Shown in pieces: positions 45,689-55,728 of a DNA stretch of 64,000 nt (position 1 is its first letter; every line of letters starts with the position of its first letter). The notes under the pieces are model-generated. The model did not search any database, was not told where the DNA came from, and saw only the letters and a list, made by a program, of their open reading frames with translations. The stretch is from Bacteroidota bacterium. GTDB lineage: Bacteria > Bacteroidota > Ignavibacteria > Kapaibacteriales > UBA2268. The DNA is taken from the NCBI GenBank assembly GCA_029974985.1, contig JARKQC010000270.1, forward strand, positions 47,625 through 111,624, written 5' to 3'. The position numbers and the translations under genes were made by a program.

Positions 45689-47748
45689 AAAAATTAAAAA
45701 TTGCATTTTTATGGCATCAACATCAACCTTATTATAAAATTGAAAATGAATTTATTTTACCTTGGGTTATGCTTCACGGCACAAAAGATTATTTTGATTT
45801 ACCCGAAGTATTTTATGAATTTCCCAATATAAAGCAGACTATAAATTTTACTCCTTCATTATTATTACAAATTGAAGAATATGTTTCTGGAAAAGCCAAA
45901 GATAAAATTCAAATATTAAGCTCTATTAAAGCTAATGAGTTAAGTTATGAGAATAAATTAGAAATATTAAATTTATTTTTTCTTGCTAATTATGAAAATC
46001 TAATTGCAAAATATCCTCGATATCTTGAATTGTATAATCAATCAAAAGATACTGAATTAGCAATTAATAATTTTAAAGAAAATGATTGGCTTGATTTGCA
46101 AGTATGGTATAATTTAGTTTGGTTTGGATATTTTTCGAGCAGAACTGATATTGCAAAAAGATTGATTGCAAAAGGAAAAGATTTTACTGAATTTGAAAAA
46201 CAAACATTGCAGAATAAACAAATTGATATACTAAGACAAATTAGCTATCAATATCGTAAGTTATATGAATTAGGGCAGATAGAGCTATCAAGTTCGCCTA
46301 TGTTTCATCCAATTATGCCATTATTAATTGATTCAAAAGCAAGTCTTGAATCACGACCAAATCAGAAACTGCCCGAACCAATTTTTCAATTTCCAGAAGA
46401 TGCAGAATTTCAACTTAATACTGGTATTGATTATTTTAAAAAAGTATTTTCACATACTCCAAAAGGAATTTGGCCCTCTGAAGGCTCAGTTTCAGATGAT
46501 ACCTTAGATTTATTTATTAAAAAAGGTATAAAATGGATTGCAACTGATGAACAAATATTACACAATTCACTTAAAAATCATTCTTATATTGATACAGAGA
46601 AATTTTTTCCACGAAAATTTAAAAGTAAAAATGGTGAAATAACGATACTTTTTAGAGATCATTTTTTGTCTGATAGGATAGGATTTGTTTACTCAAATTG
46701 GAATGAAAAAGATGCAGTCAGTGATTTTTTAAATCATTTGAAAAGTATAAAAAGTGAAATTATTAATAACCATACCGAAGATTCACTTGATTATGCTTGT
46801 GTATCTGTTATCCTTGATGGAGAGAATTGCTGGGAATACTACAAAGATAATGGAATACCTTTTTTAAGAGAATTGTTTACAGAATTATCTAATTCAGAAG
46901 AATTTGTTACAGTAACTTGTTCAGAAGCTTGTGATGAGAAGTCATCATCATTTCAGAAAGAAATTAATCATATTTTTTCTGGCTCTTGGATAAATGCAAA
47001 TTTTGATATTTGGATTGGAGATAAAGAAGATATTAAAGCTTGGAATGTATTAAGTAAAGCACGTTATGACATTGAAAAATATAAAGACAATATAAGTATA
47101 AGTCATTATGAAAATGCAAGAAACTATTTACTAATTTCTGAAGGCTCAGACTGGTTTTGGTGGTATGGACCAGAGCATCAAACAAAAAACAAAAATGAAT
47201 TTGATAGTATTTTCAGACATTATATTAAAAAAGCATATCAAGAAATTGGCTTAGAAATACCTGAGGAACTTAATATATCAATTACAGAAAACTTACAATT
47301 AGAAAAAGATAAATATCCAGATAAAAAAATTGAAAATATCATCAATTATGAAGAGATATTAAATAAAAATTCTGGAAGAATAAAATTATTATCGGGTATG
47401 AGTTCGATGCATCAAATCGGTGAAATGCTTGATTACATTGTATATGCAAATGATGATAGATATTTATATATATATATTAAGTTTTTAAATGAAATTACTG
47501 ATGATTACGAATTAAAATTCTATTCTTCAAATAAGAATAAAGAATTTTATATTACTAAAAATTCTATTAGAGGAGATATTGAAAATTCAATAATTGAAAA
47601 TACGAATTATGGATTATTAATTGGTTTATCAGAAAATTATTCGTTAAATGATGAATTTTTAAATATTAGCATTGAAACAAGATATAAAGGAACTTATATA
47701 AAATATCCACAAAATGATTTCTATAAATTGAAAATGTGCTATGATTAA
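45685..47748 (+). CDS. Glycoside hydrolase family 57 (alpha-glucan-acting)
   Basis: A 687-residue enzyme of the GH57 type. Motif 1 is FLWHQHQPYY near residue 8. The catalytic nucleophile is E266 in WPSEGSVSDDTLD, and the acid/base is D378 in SVILDGENCWEYY. The later motif SDWFWWYGPEHQ is in the helical domain. GH57 members include amylopullulanases, 4-alpha-glucanotransferases and branching enzymes; I cannot fix the exact activity. There is no signal peptide, so it acts in the cytosol, probably on glycogen-like glucan, together with the phosphorylase encoded at 51314. Coupled by a 4-bp overlap to the YfhO gene. Confidence 0.88.
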   Translation: MKKLKIAFLWHQHQPYYKIENEFILPWVMLHGTKDYFDLPEVFYEFPNIKQTINFTPSLLLQIEEYVSGKAKDKIQILSSIKANELSYENKLEILNLFFLANYENLIAKYPRYLELYNQSKDTELAINNFKENDWLDLQVWYNLVWFGYFSSRTDIAKRLIAKGKDFTEFEKQTLQNKQIDILRQISYQYRKLYELGQIELSSSPMFHPIMPLLIDSKASLESRPNQKLPEPIFQFPEDAEFQLNTGIDYFKKVFSHTPKGIWPSEGSVSDDTLDLFIKKGIKWIATDEQILHNSLKNHSYIDTEKFFPRKFKSKNGEITILFRDHFLSDRIGFVYSNWNEKDAVSDFLNHLKSIKSEIINNHTEDSLDYACVSVILDGENCWEYYKDNGIPFLRELFTELSNSEEFVTVTCSEACDEKSSSFQKEINHIFSGSWINANFDIWIGDKEDIKAWNVLSKARYDIEKYKDNISISHYENARNYLLISEGSDWFWWYGPEHQTKNKNEFDSIFRHYIKKAYQEIGLEIPEELNISITENLQLEKDKYPDKKIENIINYEEILNKNSGRIKLLSGMSSMHQIGEMLDYIVYANDDRYLYIYIKFLNEITDDYELKFYSSNKNKEFYITKNSIRGDIENSIIENTNYGLLIGLSENYSLNDEFLNISIETRYKGTYIKYPQNDFYKLKMCYD

Positions 47749-47752
47749 GAAT

Positions 47753-49030
47753 TTATTTTTTTTGATTTCTTTTTAATTGTTCAATTTCTTTATTTATTGA
47801 TTCGATATAATGGGAATATGTGTTATCTGTTTTAGCTAATTTTATAAATTTATTAAAATCATTAATTGCTAAATCATTTTTACCAATCATTTTATACGCT
47901 TTCCCTCGATTATAGTACAATTTTATTGATTTAGGGTCGAACTGAATAGCCGTCGAATAATCCTCTATTGAGGCGGAGTAATTAGCAGTATTAAAATATG
48001 AATTACCTCTATTTAGCAAAAAATCAACAGTGTTAGGCTTTAATTTAAGAAGCTTTGAATAATCTTTTATTGCTATATCATAGTTTTTAAGTTGATAATT
48101 AATCATTGCTAAATTATTTAATGCTTCTATATCATTTGAATCTATTGATAATACTTTTTCGTAATCAAGCAATGCTTTATCAATAAGTTCTAAATTAAAA
48201 TATAATAAACCACGATTAAAATATGCAAGTTTATTATTAGCTTCAAAGTGAATTACCTGCGTATAATCCTCGATTGATTTTTCATAATTATCAATATCTT
48301 GATATGATATTGCTCGATTAAATAAAGCATCAATATTCGTAGAATCAAATCTTAATATATATGTATAATCAGAAATTGCACCATTATAATCTCCAATTTT
48401 CTGTTTTATTGGACCACGTAATTTATATGCTTCTATAAAATTTGGTTTTAAATTAATAGATTTATTTAAATCAATTAATGCTTCTTTATATTCTTGGATT
48501 TTAAAAAGTGAGTTTGCTCGAAAATAGTAATATGTAGCATTCATTGTGTCTATATTTAAAACGTAATTGTAGTCCTTGATAGCATCGAGATGTTTACTAA
48601 ATTCTGCATAAAATAATCCTCGATTAATATATAAATCCAAATTGTTAGATTCATAAGAAATAGCTAAATTAAAATCTTTCAATGCTTTATCAAAATTTTT
48701 TAGTTTAGAATAAGTATTTGCTCGATATAATAGAATTTGAGTTTGATTAGATGAATTTTTTAAAGAATTCGTGAAATCATATAAGGCGATTTCGTAATTC
48801 TCTAAATAATAATTATTCTGACCTAAAAAAAAAAATAAATCGGAGTTGTTATATTTTCTTATTATTAAATTCTCTAAAATACTAAGAGATTCACTATATT
48901 TTCCATTATTAAAATTCTCTACAGCAATAGAAAATAGAGAATCATTTAAAGAAGGAAATGTTTTAGCATTAATTGTATTAAATGATATAAAAAGAAATAA
49001 AATCAATATATTAGAATAAATTATTTTCAT
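47753..49030 (-). CDS. Exported TPR-repeat protein
   Basis: A 425-residue protein with signal peptide MKIIYSNILILFLFISFNTINA, then about eleven TPR units (pattern ..LY.NRG..Y......A..DY...L..D...). The periplasmic location distinguishes it from the cytosolic TPR protein at 22243. The C-terminus is a short basic helix (ESINKEIEQLKRNQKK). Its start overlaps the osmC stop by 4 bp, so the two are co-translated. No specific partner is apparent. Confidence 0.82.
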   Translation of the reverse strand: MKIIYSNILILFLFISFNTINAKTFPSLNDSLFSIAVENFNNGKYSESLSILENLIIRKYNNSDLFFFLGQNNYYLENYEIALYDFTNSLKNSSNQTQILLYRANTYSKLKNFDKALKDFNLAISYESNNLDLYINRGLFYAEFSKHLDAIKDYNYVLNIDTMNATYYYFRANSLFKIQEYKEALIDLNKSINLKPNFIEAYKLRGPIKQKIGDYNGAISDYTYILRFDSTNIDALFNRAISYQDIDNYEKSIEDYTQVIHFEANNKLAYFNRGLLYFNLELIDKALLDYEKVLSIDSNDIEALNNLAMINYQLKNYDIAIKDYSKLLKLKPNTVDFLLNRGNSYFNTANYSASIEDYSTAIQFDPKSIKLYYNRGKAYKMIGKNDLAINDFNKFIKLAKTDNTYSHYIESINKEIEQLKRNQKK

Positions 49031-49440
49031 TTTTCATCAAAAATAAACTCTGATTCTATAACAACGCTTTCAGCTAAACTTCGAGATACAGGACAAGTTT
49101 TTACAACATTTTTTAAAATAGACATCTCTTTTTCACTAAATTTTTTAGGCAAATAAATTTTTACTTCAAACTTAGCTATATGACGAACAGGTTCGTTAAT
49201 CATAAACTTTGAAACTGAAATTTTTAACCCTTTAATATCAAAACCCGCACTTTCTGATTTTTGAGCCATAATTGTAGCAATACACGAACCTATCGAAGCA
49301 GCAGTTAAATCAGTAGGGGAAATGTATTCACCTTTTCCTTTATTATCAACGGGTGCGTCAGTTAAAAATGATTGTCCCGACGGCGTATGAATTACTTTAC
49401 AATGTAAATCACCTAAATATTCAACATCTATTCTTACCAT
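49027..49440 (-). CDS. OsmC/Ohr family peroxiredoxin-like protein
   Basis: A 137-residue protein of the OsmC family, thiol peroxidases that reduce organic hydroperoxides. It contains the two redox cysteines expected in the family: one in SIGSCIATIMAQKSESAG (about residue 53) and one in VVKTCPVSRSLAESV (about 114). The N-terminal beta sheet has the GKGEYISPTDLTAASIGSC region. It is cytosolic. It is probably of the OsmC rather than the Ohr branch, because of the 'SP(T)DL..A..G.C' layout. It is the first gene of a two-gene operon with a TPR protein. Confidence 0.88.
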   Translation of the reverse strand: MVRIDVEYLGDLHCKVIHTPSGQSFLTDAPVDNKGKGEYISPTDLTAASIGSCIATIMAQKSESAGFDIKGLKISVSKFMINEPVRHIAKFEVKIYLPKKFSEKEMSILKNVVKTCPVSRSLAESVVIESEFIFDEK

Positions 49441-49628
49441 AATATACCTTTATAAATAATAATTAGCACTTTTTAACAGGAAAATTATTGTTAATTGAAT
49501 TTTTTTTTACTCAAATTTTGTGCCATCATCTTGGTATTTTATACTTAAAATTAAAAGTTTAATAAATGATTTATTTTTTATTTCGTTTTCATTGTATAAA
49601 AACTATCTATATTTTGAATAATTAAAAA

Positions 49629-50510
49629 ATGAAAATTTCTGGATTTACATTCGTTCGTAATGCAATAAAATTTGATTATCCAATAGTTGAAGCAATAAAT
49701 TCAATCTTACCAATTTGTGATGAGCTTGTTGTTGCAGTTGGGAAATCAGAAGATAATACACTTAATTTAATAAAAAATATATCATCAGACAAGATTAAAA
49801 TTATAGAAACAATTTGGGATGATTCATTAAGAGAAGGTGGAATTGTTTTAGCAAAAGAAACTGATAAGGCATTTCAAAATATATCAGATAATAGCGATTG
49901 GGCTTTTTATATTCAAGGTGATGAGGTCCTTCATGAAAAATATTATGATACTATTTTAAAAGCAATGCGTGATAATTTATTAGATAATCGAGTTGATGGT
50001 TTACTTTTTAAATATAAGCATTTTTACGGTTCTTATGATTATATTGGCGAGTCATATCGTTGGTATAGAAATGAAATACGAGTTATTCGTAATCTAAAAG
50101 AAATTTACTCTTATCGAGATGCGCAAGGATTTAGAAAATTACCAAATAATAAATTAAGAGTTGTTCCAATTGATGCTGAAATATATCATTATGGATGGGT
50201 TAAACATCCTAAATATCAACAAGATAAACATTTAAATTTCAATAAATTATTTCATTCTGATGTGTGGGTAAACCAAAATATTAAAAATATTGAGGAGTTT
50301 GATTATTCGAAAATTGATTCTTTAGAATTATTTACTGGAACTCATCCAAAAGTAATGCAAGAAAGAATTTATAAAATCAATTGGAAATTCGATTTTGATA
50401 TAAGTCGAAAAAATTATTCAACAAAAGAAAAAATTAAAAGATTTATTGAAAAATATACTAATTACAGAATAGGTGAATACAAAAATTATATAACAATAAA
50501 AAATAAATAA
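49629..50510 (+). CDS. Glycosyltransferase family 2-like protein
   Basis: A 293-residue protein with a GT-A-like N-terminus: ISGFTFVRNAIKFDYPIVEAINSILPICDELVVAVGKSEDNTL, followed by an acidic motif FYIQGDEVLHE, which replaces the DxD, and a C-terminal region with HYGWVKHP. It resembles small sugar transferases of cell-surface glycan loci. Donor and acceptor cannot be read from the sequence. It is convergent with the next glycosyltransferase gene (2-bp gap). Confidence 0.75.
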   Translation: MKISGFTFVRNAIKFDYPIVEAINSILPICDELVVAVGKSEDNTLNLIKNISSDKIKIIETIWDDSLREGGIVLAKETDKAFQNISDNSDWAFYIQGDEVLHEKYYDTILKAMRDNLLDNRVDGLLFKYKHFYGSYDYIGESYRWYRNEIRVIRNLKEIYSYRDAQGFRKLPNNKLRVVPIDAEIYHYGWVKHPKYQQDKHLNFNKLFHSDVWVNQNIKNIEEFDYSKIDSLELFTGTHPKVMQERIYKINWKFDFDISRKNYSTKEKIKRFIEKYTNYRIGEYKNYITIKNK

Positions 50511-50512
50511 TA

Positions 50513-51295
50513 TTATTCTCTTTTTTTGTTGGAATTTATTAACTCAATATAGAATGAATATTTTAAAAATGTCGAACAAAGACTGCTAAATGCAGCAATA
50601 ATCCCTCTCCAACCATCGAGAAAGCCTAATCTAAAAATGTACATTTTTAAAAATGCAAACAATGGATTTATTATCAAATTTAATATATTTACTTTTTTTC
50701 CTATTCTAAAATATGATTCAGCTGATAATTTTGAATATTTTAACATTCTGGAAAATTGGTCGTCAATATTTTTATAAGAATAATGTAAAATTGGAAATTG
50801 TAATTTTATTATTTTAGAATTACTTGTATCAATATACTCATGAATCTTTATACCTATAAATTTAGGATTTAAAGATTTATGAACCAATCTAACAACTCTA
50901 TCTGGTTGCCAAGAATAATTCATTAACTTATCAAAATATACAGATTTTCTATTAATTGAAAAAAATGCAATCTTATTCGAATTAATAACATTTATAATCT
51001 CATTTTTCAATTCATTACTTACAATCTCATCACAATCAAGAAGTAAAATCCAAGGTTCTTTGCATTTCTGAATTGCAGAATTTTTTTGCTCCACAAACCC
51101 TTTCCATTCTTCTGAAAAAACTTCAGCACCTATTGATTTTGCAATTTCTACTGTTTTATCTGTTGAAAAATCATCAACTACTACAATTTGATTAGCTATA
51201 TCAGCTATACTATTAAGAGATTTAGCAATTATTTCTTCTTCATTTTTTGATATATATGCAACACTTAAAGGGAGTTTCACGATGTTAAATTCCAA
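50513..51295 (-). CDS. Glycosyltransferase family 2, LPS core type
   Basis: A 260-residue GT2 enzyme beginning LPLSVAYISKNEEEIIAKSLNSIADIANQIVVVDDFSTDKTVEIA, with the acidic DCDEIV motif (WILLLDCDEIVSNE) and the PDRVVRLVHKS block. This layout is typical of WaaE/KdtX-type transferases, which add a glucose to the inner lipopolysaccharide core. The C-terminal amphipathic stretch (FLKMYIFRLGFLDGWRGI) is typical for membrane attachment. The glgP gene precedes it on the same strand by 18 bp, so co-transcription is likely. Confidence 0.82.
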   Translation of the reverse strand: MEFNIVKLPLSVAYISKNEEEIIAKSLNSIADIANQIVVVDDFSTDKTVEIAKSIGAEVFSEEWKGFVEQKNSAIQKCKEPWILLLDCDEIVSNELKNEIINVINSNKIAFFSINRKSVYFDKLMNYSWQPDRVVRLVHKSLNPKFIGIKIHEYIDTSNSKIIKLQFPILHYSYKNIDDQFSRMLKYSKLSAESYFRIGKKVNILNLIINPLFAFLKMYIFRLGFLDGWRGIIAAFSSLCSTFLKYSFYIELINSNKKRE

Positions 51296-51313
51296 ATAAT
51301 TTAAAATTTTATT

Positions 51314-53281
51314 TTAAAAATACAATTTATTGTAATCTTTCAACATTCTTTCAGAAGAAAAATCTTTATATACTGTTAAAAATGAATTTTTCATAATAGC
51401 CGCTCTAAAATCAAAATTTTTCGATTCAGTATAAAGTGGGATAATATTATTCTTAATAATATTGATAATATTACTGCTTACAATCATTGGATCATTATTA
51501 TCCTCTATTGAAAATCCATTTTTTCCATTAAATGCTTCAGACCACCAACCATCGCTAATACTTAAATTTATACCAAAATTCAGTGCAGATTTCATACCCG
51601 AAGTTCCACAGGCTTCTAATGGTTTTATTGGCGTATTTAGCCAAACATCAGATGCTTGAACTAATAATCTACCAATTTCAATATCATAATTAGGAATAAA
51701 ATGGCAAAATTCATTTAAATTATTTTTATCTATAAGATTAAGTACATTGTTTAATAAAGATTTACCATCAATATCCTTTGGGTGAGCTTTTCCGCTAAAT
51801 ATTATTCTAATTTTGATATTTGAATTATTAAATAAAATTTTTAACTTGTTGATATTACTAAATAATAAGTCTGCTCTTTTATATTTTGCAAAGCGTCTTG
51901 CAAAGGATATTAAAATATAATCTTCATTTATATCAAAAGCATTTTTAAAATCTAAAAATCTCTTATTATTTACTCTTTTTTGCATAATTCTAATTAATTC
52001 TTGTAGAGAATTTCTTTTTACATCACGTTTAATTTGTATTATTTGCGAGTTACTTATTTTATTTAATGTTTCAATGATATTTTTGTTTGAATCAATATTT
52101 AAAAAATTAGCTAATTCACCTGAAATCCAAGATTTGAAATGAATTCCATTTGTAACTGGAACTATTTTCTTATTTTGTTTAAATAATAAATCTTTCCACA
52201 TCAAATTTGCAGTTTCAGAGTGTAATTTGCTAACCCCATTAATTTTTTCAGATAAATTGATAGCAAAAGCTGTCATAGAAAAAACATTTTTTGAAATATT
52301 TTTCGATTTACCAATATTTATGAAATCATCGAACGAAATATCAATATTTTCAATATATTTAGAAATATATTTTTTCAATAATTTAATATCAAATTCTTCA
52401 TTACCGTGAATTACGGGGGTATGAGTTGTAAAAACATTAGTTTTCGATAAAATTTCCATTGAATTATAAATATTAACATTGTTTTGTTGAGCGTAAATTC
52501 TTGCTCTTTCAAGTAATGCAAAAGCTGCATGCCCTTCATTAATATGTAAAATATCATAATTAATATCCGCTTTTTCAAGTATTCTTACTCCTCCAATTCC
52601 AAGAGAAAGCTCTTGCAAAAACCTTAATTGGCGACTTCCCGTATATAAATTATCCATTAATTGACTTAGAATGCCGTTTTCTTTGATATTGGCGTCGAGA
52701 AGAATTATAAAAGTAGAGTTTATTATTAATTTAAAAGCATTGATAAATATTGTAATATCGTTAAGTTCTAAAGAGATAGTGATATTTTTACCAGATTTAT
52801 CCAAAAGAGGTTCAATAGGAAAATCTTGATAGTTAATTTTTTTATAATAATTCAATTGATGGTTATTTTTACTAATTTTCTGTTCAAAGTATCCCTTTTT
52901 GTACATTAAGCCGACTCCAAAAAAACTCGTATTTTCGATTTGTGCAGTTTTAATAATATCGCCAGCTAAAACTCCCAAACCACCCGAATAATTTGGTAAA
53001 CTCTCGTGAACTCCAAACTCTGGACTAAAATAAGCTATTTTCTTGTTAATATTATTTCCATTTTTTTCATACTGAATATTATTAATAATATTTAATAACT
53101 TATTGGAAATATTGATAGATGATAATTTATCCTTATCGTATATTTTAAGAAATAGTTTTGGGTTATGATTTGTTTTTTCCCATAGTTTAGAATCAATTTT
53201 ATTAAAAATTTCAGCTAATCTATAATCATTAGCTATTAAAAATTTTTCGTCAATTTTGTTTAAAATGTTATAAATATTCAT
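51314..53281 (-). CDS. glgP: Alpha-glucan (glycogen) phosphorylase, short form
   Basis: A 655-residue PLP enzyme releasing glucose-1-phosphate from alpha-glucan. It is shorter than the ~800-residue E. coli type and belongs to the bacterial/archaeal short group. Visible: IAYFSPEFGVHESLPNYSGGLGVLAGDIIK, the active-site strand VFTTHTPVIHGNEEF, VPVTNGIHFKSWIS, ISFARRFAKYKRADLL, and the PLP-lysine motif EACGTSGMKSALNFG. Together with the GH57 protein it suggests a cytosolic glycogen-like store. It shares its strand with the LPS glycosyltransferase gene that follows. Confidence 0.92.
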   Translation of the reverse strand: MNIYNILNKIDEKFLIANDYRLAEIFNKIDSKLWEKTNHNPKLFLKIYDKDKLSSINISNKLLNIINNIQYEKNGNNINKKIAYFSPEFGVHESLPNYSGGLGVLAGDIIKTAQIENTSFFGVGLMYKKGYFEQKISKNNHQLNYYKKINYQDFPIEPLLDKSGKNITISLELNDITIFINAFKLIINSTFIILLDANIKENGILSQLMDNLYTGSRQLRFLQELSLGIGGVRILEKADINYDILHINEGHAAFALLERARIYAQQNNVNIYNSMEILSKTNVFTTHTPVIHGNEEFDIKLLKKYISKYIENIDISFDDFINIGKSKNISKNVFSMTAFAINLSEKINGVSKLHSETANLMWKDLLFKQNKKIVPVTNGIHFKSWISGELANFLNIDSNKNIIETLNKISNSQIIQIKRDVKRNSLQELIRIMQKRVNNKRFLDFKNAFDINEDYILISFARRFAKYKRADLLFSNINKLKILFNNSNIKIRIIFSGKAHPKDIDGKSLLNNVLNLIDKNNLNEFCHFIPNYDIEIGRLLVQASDVWLNTPIKPLEACGTSGMKSALNFGINLSISDGWWSEAFNGKNGFSIEDNNDPMIVSSNIINIIKNNIIPLYTESKNFDFRAAIMKNSFLTVYKDFSSERMLKDYNKLYF

Positions 53282-53343
53282 TTATATCGTTATATATATT
53301 ATTACAAAGTAAATTTTGATAATCACAAAAATAACATAATTTT

Positions 53344-54297
53344 ATGTTCACAAAAATATTAGATGCAATAAATTATCAAGAAAATTCCATAAATGAAGCT
53401 ATTGATTGGTTGAAATATGGTGAGCCTATTGCTTTTCCTACAGAAACTGTTTATGGATTAGGAGCGGGTTTGTTTGATTACAATGCAGTTGAAAAGATAT
53501 TTAAAATCAAAGGAAGAGCTTTTACTAACCCATTAGCGGCACATATATCTAATATTGAGGATGTTGAAATATTATGTAAAGATATTAAAGATGAATTTTA
53601 TTTATTAGCAGAAAAGTTTTTACCTGGTCCTTTATCAATAGTATTACATAAAAAGGATATTGTGCCAAAGCTTGTTAGCGGTGGCGGCGATACAATTTCT
53701 ATTAGAATGCCAAGAAATGATATTTTTATGTCGCTTTCAAAGCAATTAGCGCAACCTATAGCCGCAACTTCTGCAAATAAATCAGGGCGACCCTCGCCAA
53801 CAAGTGCAGAATTTGTTTATGATGATTTGAATGGTAAAATTCCGATTATTCTAAATGCGGGAAAATGCCGTTATCAAATTGAATCAACGGTAATTAGTTT
53901 AATTAATGATAGCCCCGAATTAATTAGACCGGGCGCGATTTCTCAAAATGAAATAGAGGAATTTTTGGGAAAAAAAATTATTTCTCGTGATAAGCAAATT
54001 GTTTTATCAAAAAGTAATACTTTTGATGTTAATAATTTGAATTATCAATTAATTATAATAGATGACTTAATAAATATTGATAAAATTCTTTTAAAAAATA
54101 ATTCAAAAAAAATTGCATTTATGGCAAAAAATACTAATATAATTGATTATAATATTGACAAGATTGAAACAAATGAAATAGATTTTTTCAATCATTTAAG
54201 ATATATAGAAAAAAATAATTTCGATATTTTAATAATATATCTTGATGAATATATCAAAAGTAGCGAAGTATTACGTCATAGATTAAAAATAAATTAA
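53344..54297 (+). CDS. Threonylcarbamoyl-AMP synthase (Sua5/TsaC)
   Basis: A 317-residue enzyme that makes threonylcarbamoyl-AMP from threonine, bicarbonate and ATP for the t6A37 modification of tRNAs. The N-terminal YrdC domain shows GEPIAFPTETVYGLGAG, KIKGRAFTNPLAAHI, PGPLSIVLHKKD, ISIRMPRND and SANKSGRPSPTSAE. A final Sua5-type C-terminal domain (about residues 215-317) makes it the long Sua5 form, not TsaC. It is a monocistronic unit divergent from glgP. Confidence 0.93.
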   Translation: MFTKILDAINYQENSINEAIDWLKYGEPIAFPTETVYGLGAGLFDYNAVEKIFKIKGRAFTNPLAAHISNIEDVEILCKDIKDEFYLLAEKFLPGPLSIVLHKKDIVPKLVSGGGDTISIRMPRNDIFMSLSKQLAQPIAATSANKSGRPSPTSAEFVYDDLNGKIPIILNAGKCRYQIESTVISLINDSPELIRPGAISQNEIEEFLGKKIISRDKQIVLSKSNTFDVNNLNYQLIIIDDLINIDKILLKNNSKKIAFMAKNTNIIDYNIDKIETNEIDFFNHLRYIEKNNFDILIIYLDEYIKSSEVLRHRLKIN

Positions 54298-54340
54298 TTA
54301 TTTTAGAAATTTAATGTATCACAAAAAATACTAAATAATA

Positions 54341-55663
54341 ATGAATAACAAAATTCTCTTATTTTCTTTTATATTATTGCTATTTGCGATAAATAATAAT
54401 TATGCACAAAAAAAAGACCCTTATGAGTTAGGGGATACTTATATGCAAGTTAAACAATATCAAAAAGCGGCTGAAGAATTTACAAAAGCCATTGAAAAAG
54501 ATAGTAAAAATGCTTATGGATATTATAAGCGTGGAGTCGCTTTTTTATATATGAATAGTTTTGATGCGGCTATAACAGATTTTACAAAAGCATTAGAATT
54601 TGCTAAAGACGACGCTGATTGCTATAATAACAGAGGTTTAGCACTAAGTTATAAAGGAAATTTAGACGATGCTTTAAAAGATTTTGACAAAGCAATTAAA
54701 TTAGACCCTGGATTTGGACAAGCATATATAAATAGAGGAAGTGCTTATATTGTTAAAAAGCAGTATGATAAAGCTATCAAAGATTTTGATAAAGCTATAA
54801 AGATAGATCCAAAAAATCCAGAAATATATCTACAACGTGCAAGATTATATTATTTAATCGAAGATTATAAAAAATCTGTTAAAGATTATTCAACTACCAT
54901 AGCACTCGGAATTGCAAGTTCGAAAATTTATTATAATCGTGGCAATTCATATTTTAAACTTGAAATGTATGAAGAAGCTATTAACGATTACACAAAAGCA
55001 CTCGAATTAGACCCCGATGAGTTAGATGCTTTAAATAATCGTTCCTATACATATAAGTTATTAAATAAAACAAAAGAAGCAGAATCAGATAAAACTCTTC
55101 TCGATGAGAAAAAAAATAGCATATTTACACCTTTTGAAGATATTAATTTCAAACAATTTATGAGTAAAGATAGTTCGATAACATTAGAATTACCCGATAA
55201 TTGGTCAATTATATATTCTCCACAAGAAGAACCAGATAGAATGGAATTTACAATTTCACCAGAAAATTCTTTTGTTAATTCAGATGGAATTGTTGTAGGA
55301 GTAACGATTGGTATTATAAAAAAATTGAGTTCGAAATTTCCAGTACATAACGAAACTGAAATTCTTGATTTTTGGAAAGGTAGTCTTGATAAAAGTAATG
55401 AAGATATGCTTATCTATAAATTAGAATGGCAAAGACATCTACAGTTATTCGGTCATGCAACTATTTTAAATCGTACTACTATTCAAGCAACAGAAAATCA
55501 TTTATTATTTGGAATGTATGAATATGCCTTAGCTTGGGGGGATAATTTAATATATTTATATTATCAAGCACCCGAAACTAATTTTGATTATTTTAGTAAA
55601 ATTTTTGAAAAATCTTATAATTCTTTAAAAATCAATAATCATAAATTTGGATTAGAAGATTAA
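54341..55663 (+). CDS. Exported TPR protein with C-terminal alpha/beta domain
   Basis: A 440-residue protein with a signal peptide (residues 1-22, ...NNNYAQ). About seven TPR units span residues 25-250. A C-terminal domain of about 170 residues follows, starting NFKQFMSKDSSITLELPDNWSIIYSP. That opening (a strand, then LP.NW.I) and the alternating strands (LFGHATILNRTTIQATENHLLF, NLIYLYYQAPE) suggest a PsbP/Mog1-like sandwich, which is an inference from pattern only. Periplasmic. A strong terminator follows at 55671. Confidence 0.72.
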   Translation: MNNKILLFSFILLLFAINNNYAQKKDPYELGDTYMQVKQYQKAAEEFTKAIEKDSKNAYGYYKRGVAFLYMNSFDAAITDFTKALEFAKDDADCYNNRGLALSYKGNLDDALKDFDKAIKLDPGFGQAYINRGSAYIVKKQYDKAIKDFDKAIKIDPKNPEIYLQRARLYYLIEDYKKSVKDYSTTIALGIASSKIYYNRGNSYFKLEMYEEAINDYTKALELDPDELDALNNRSYTYKLLNKTKEAESDKTLLDEKKNSIFTPFEDINFKQFMSKDSSITLELPDNWSIIYSPQEEPDRMEFTISPENSFVNSDGIVVGVTIGIIKKLSSKFPVHNETEILDFWKGSLDKSNEDMLIYKLEWQRHLQLFGHATILNRTTIQATENHLLFGMYEYALAWGDNLIYLYYQAPETNFDYFSKIFEKSYNSLKINNHKFGLED

Positions 55664-55670
55664 TAATAAA

Positions 55671-55703
55671 AAAAGCCTATTATCAACATAATAATAGGCT
55701 TTT
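55671..55703. terminator. Bidirectional terminator
   Basis: Perfect 13-bp stem, AAAAGCCTATTAT (55671-55683) with ATAATAGGCTTTT (55691-55703), and a 7-nt loop. It lies between the convergent TPR and flavodoxin genes and can serve both. Confidence 0.88.
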
Positions 55704-55728
55704 GTGTTTACACATCGAAAATTAAATA

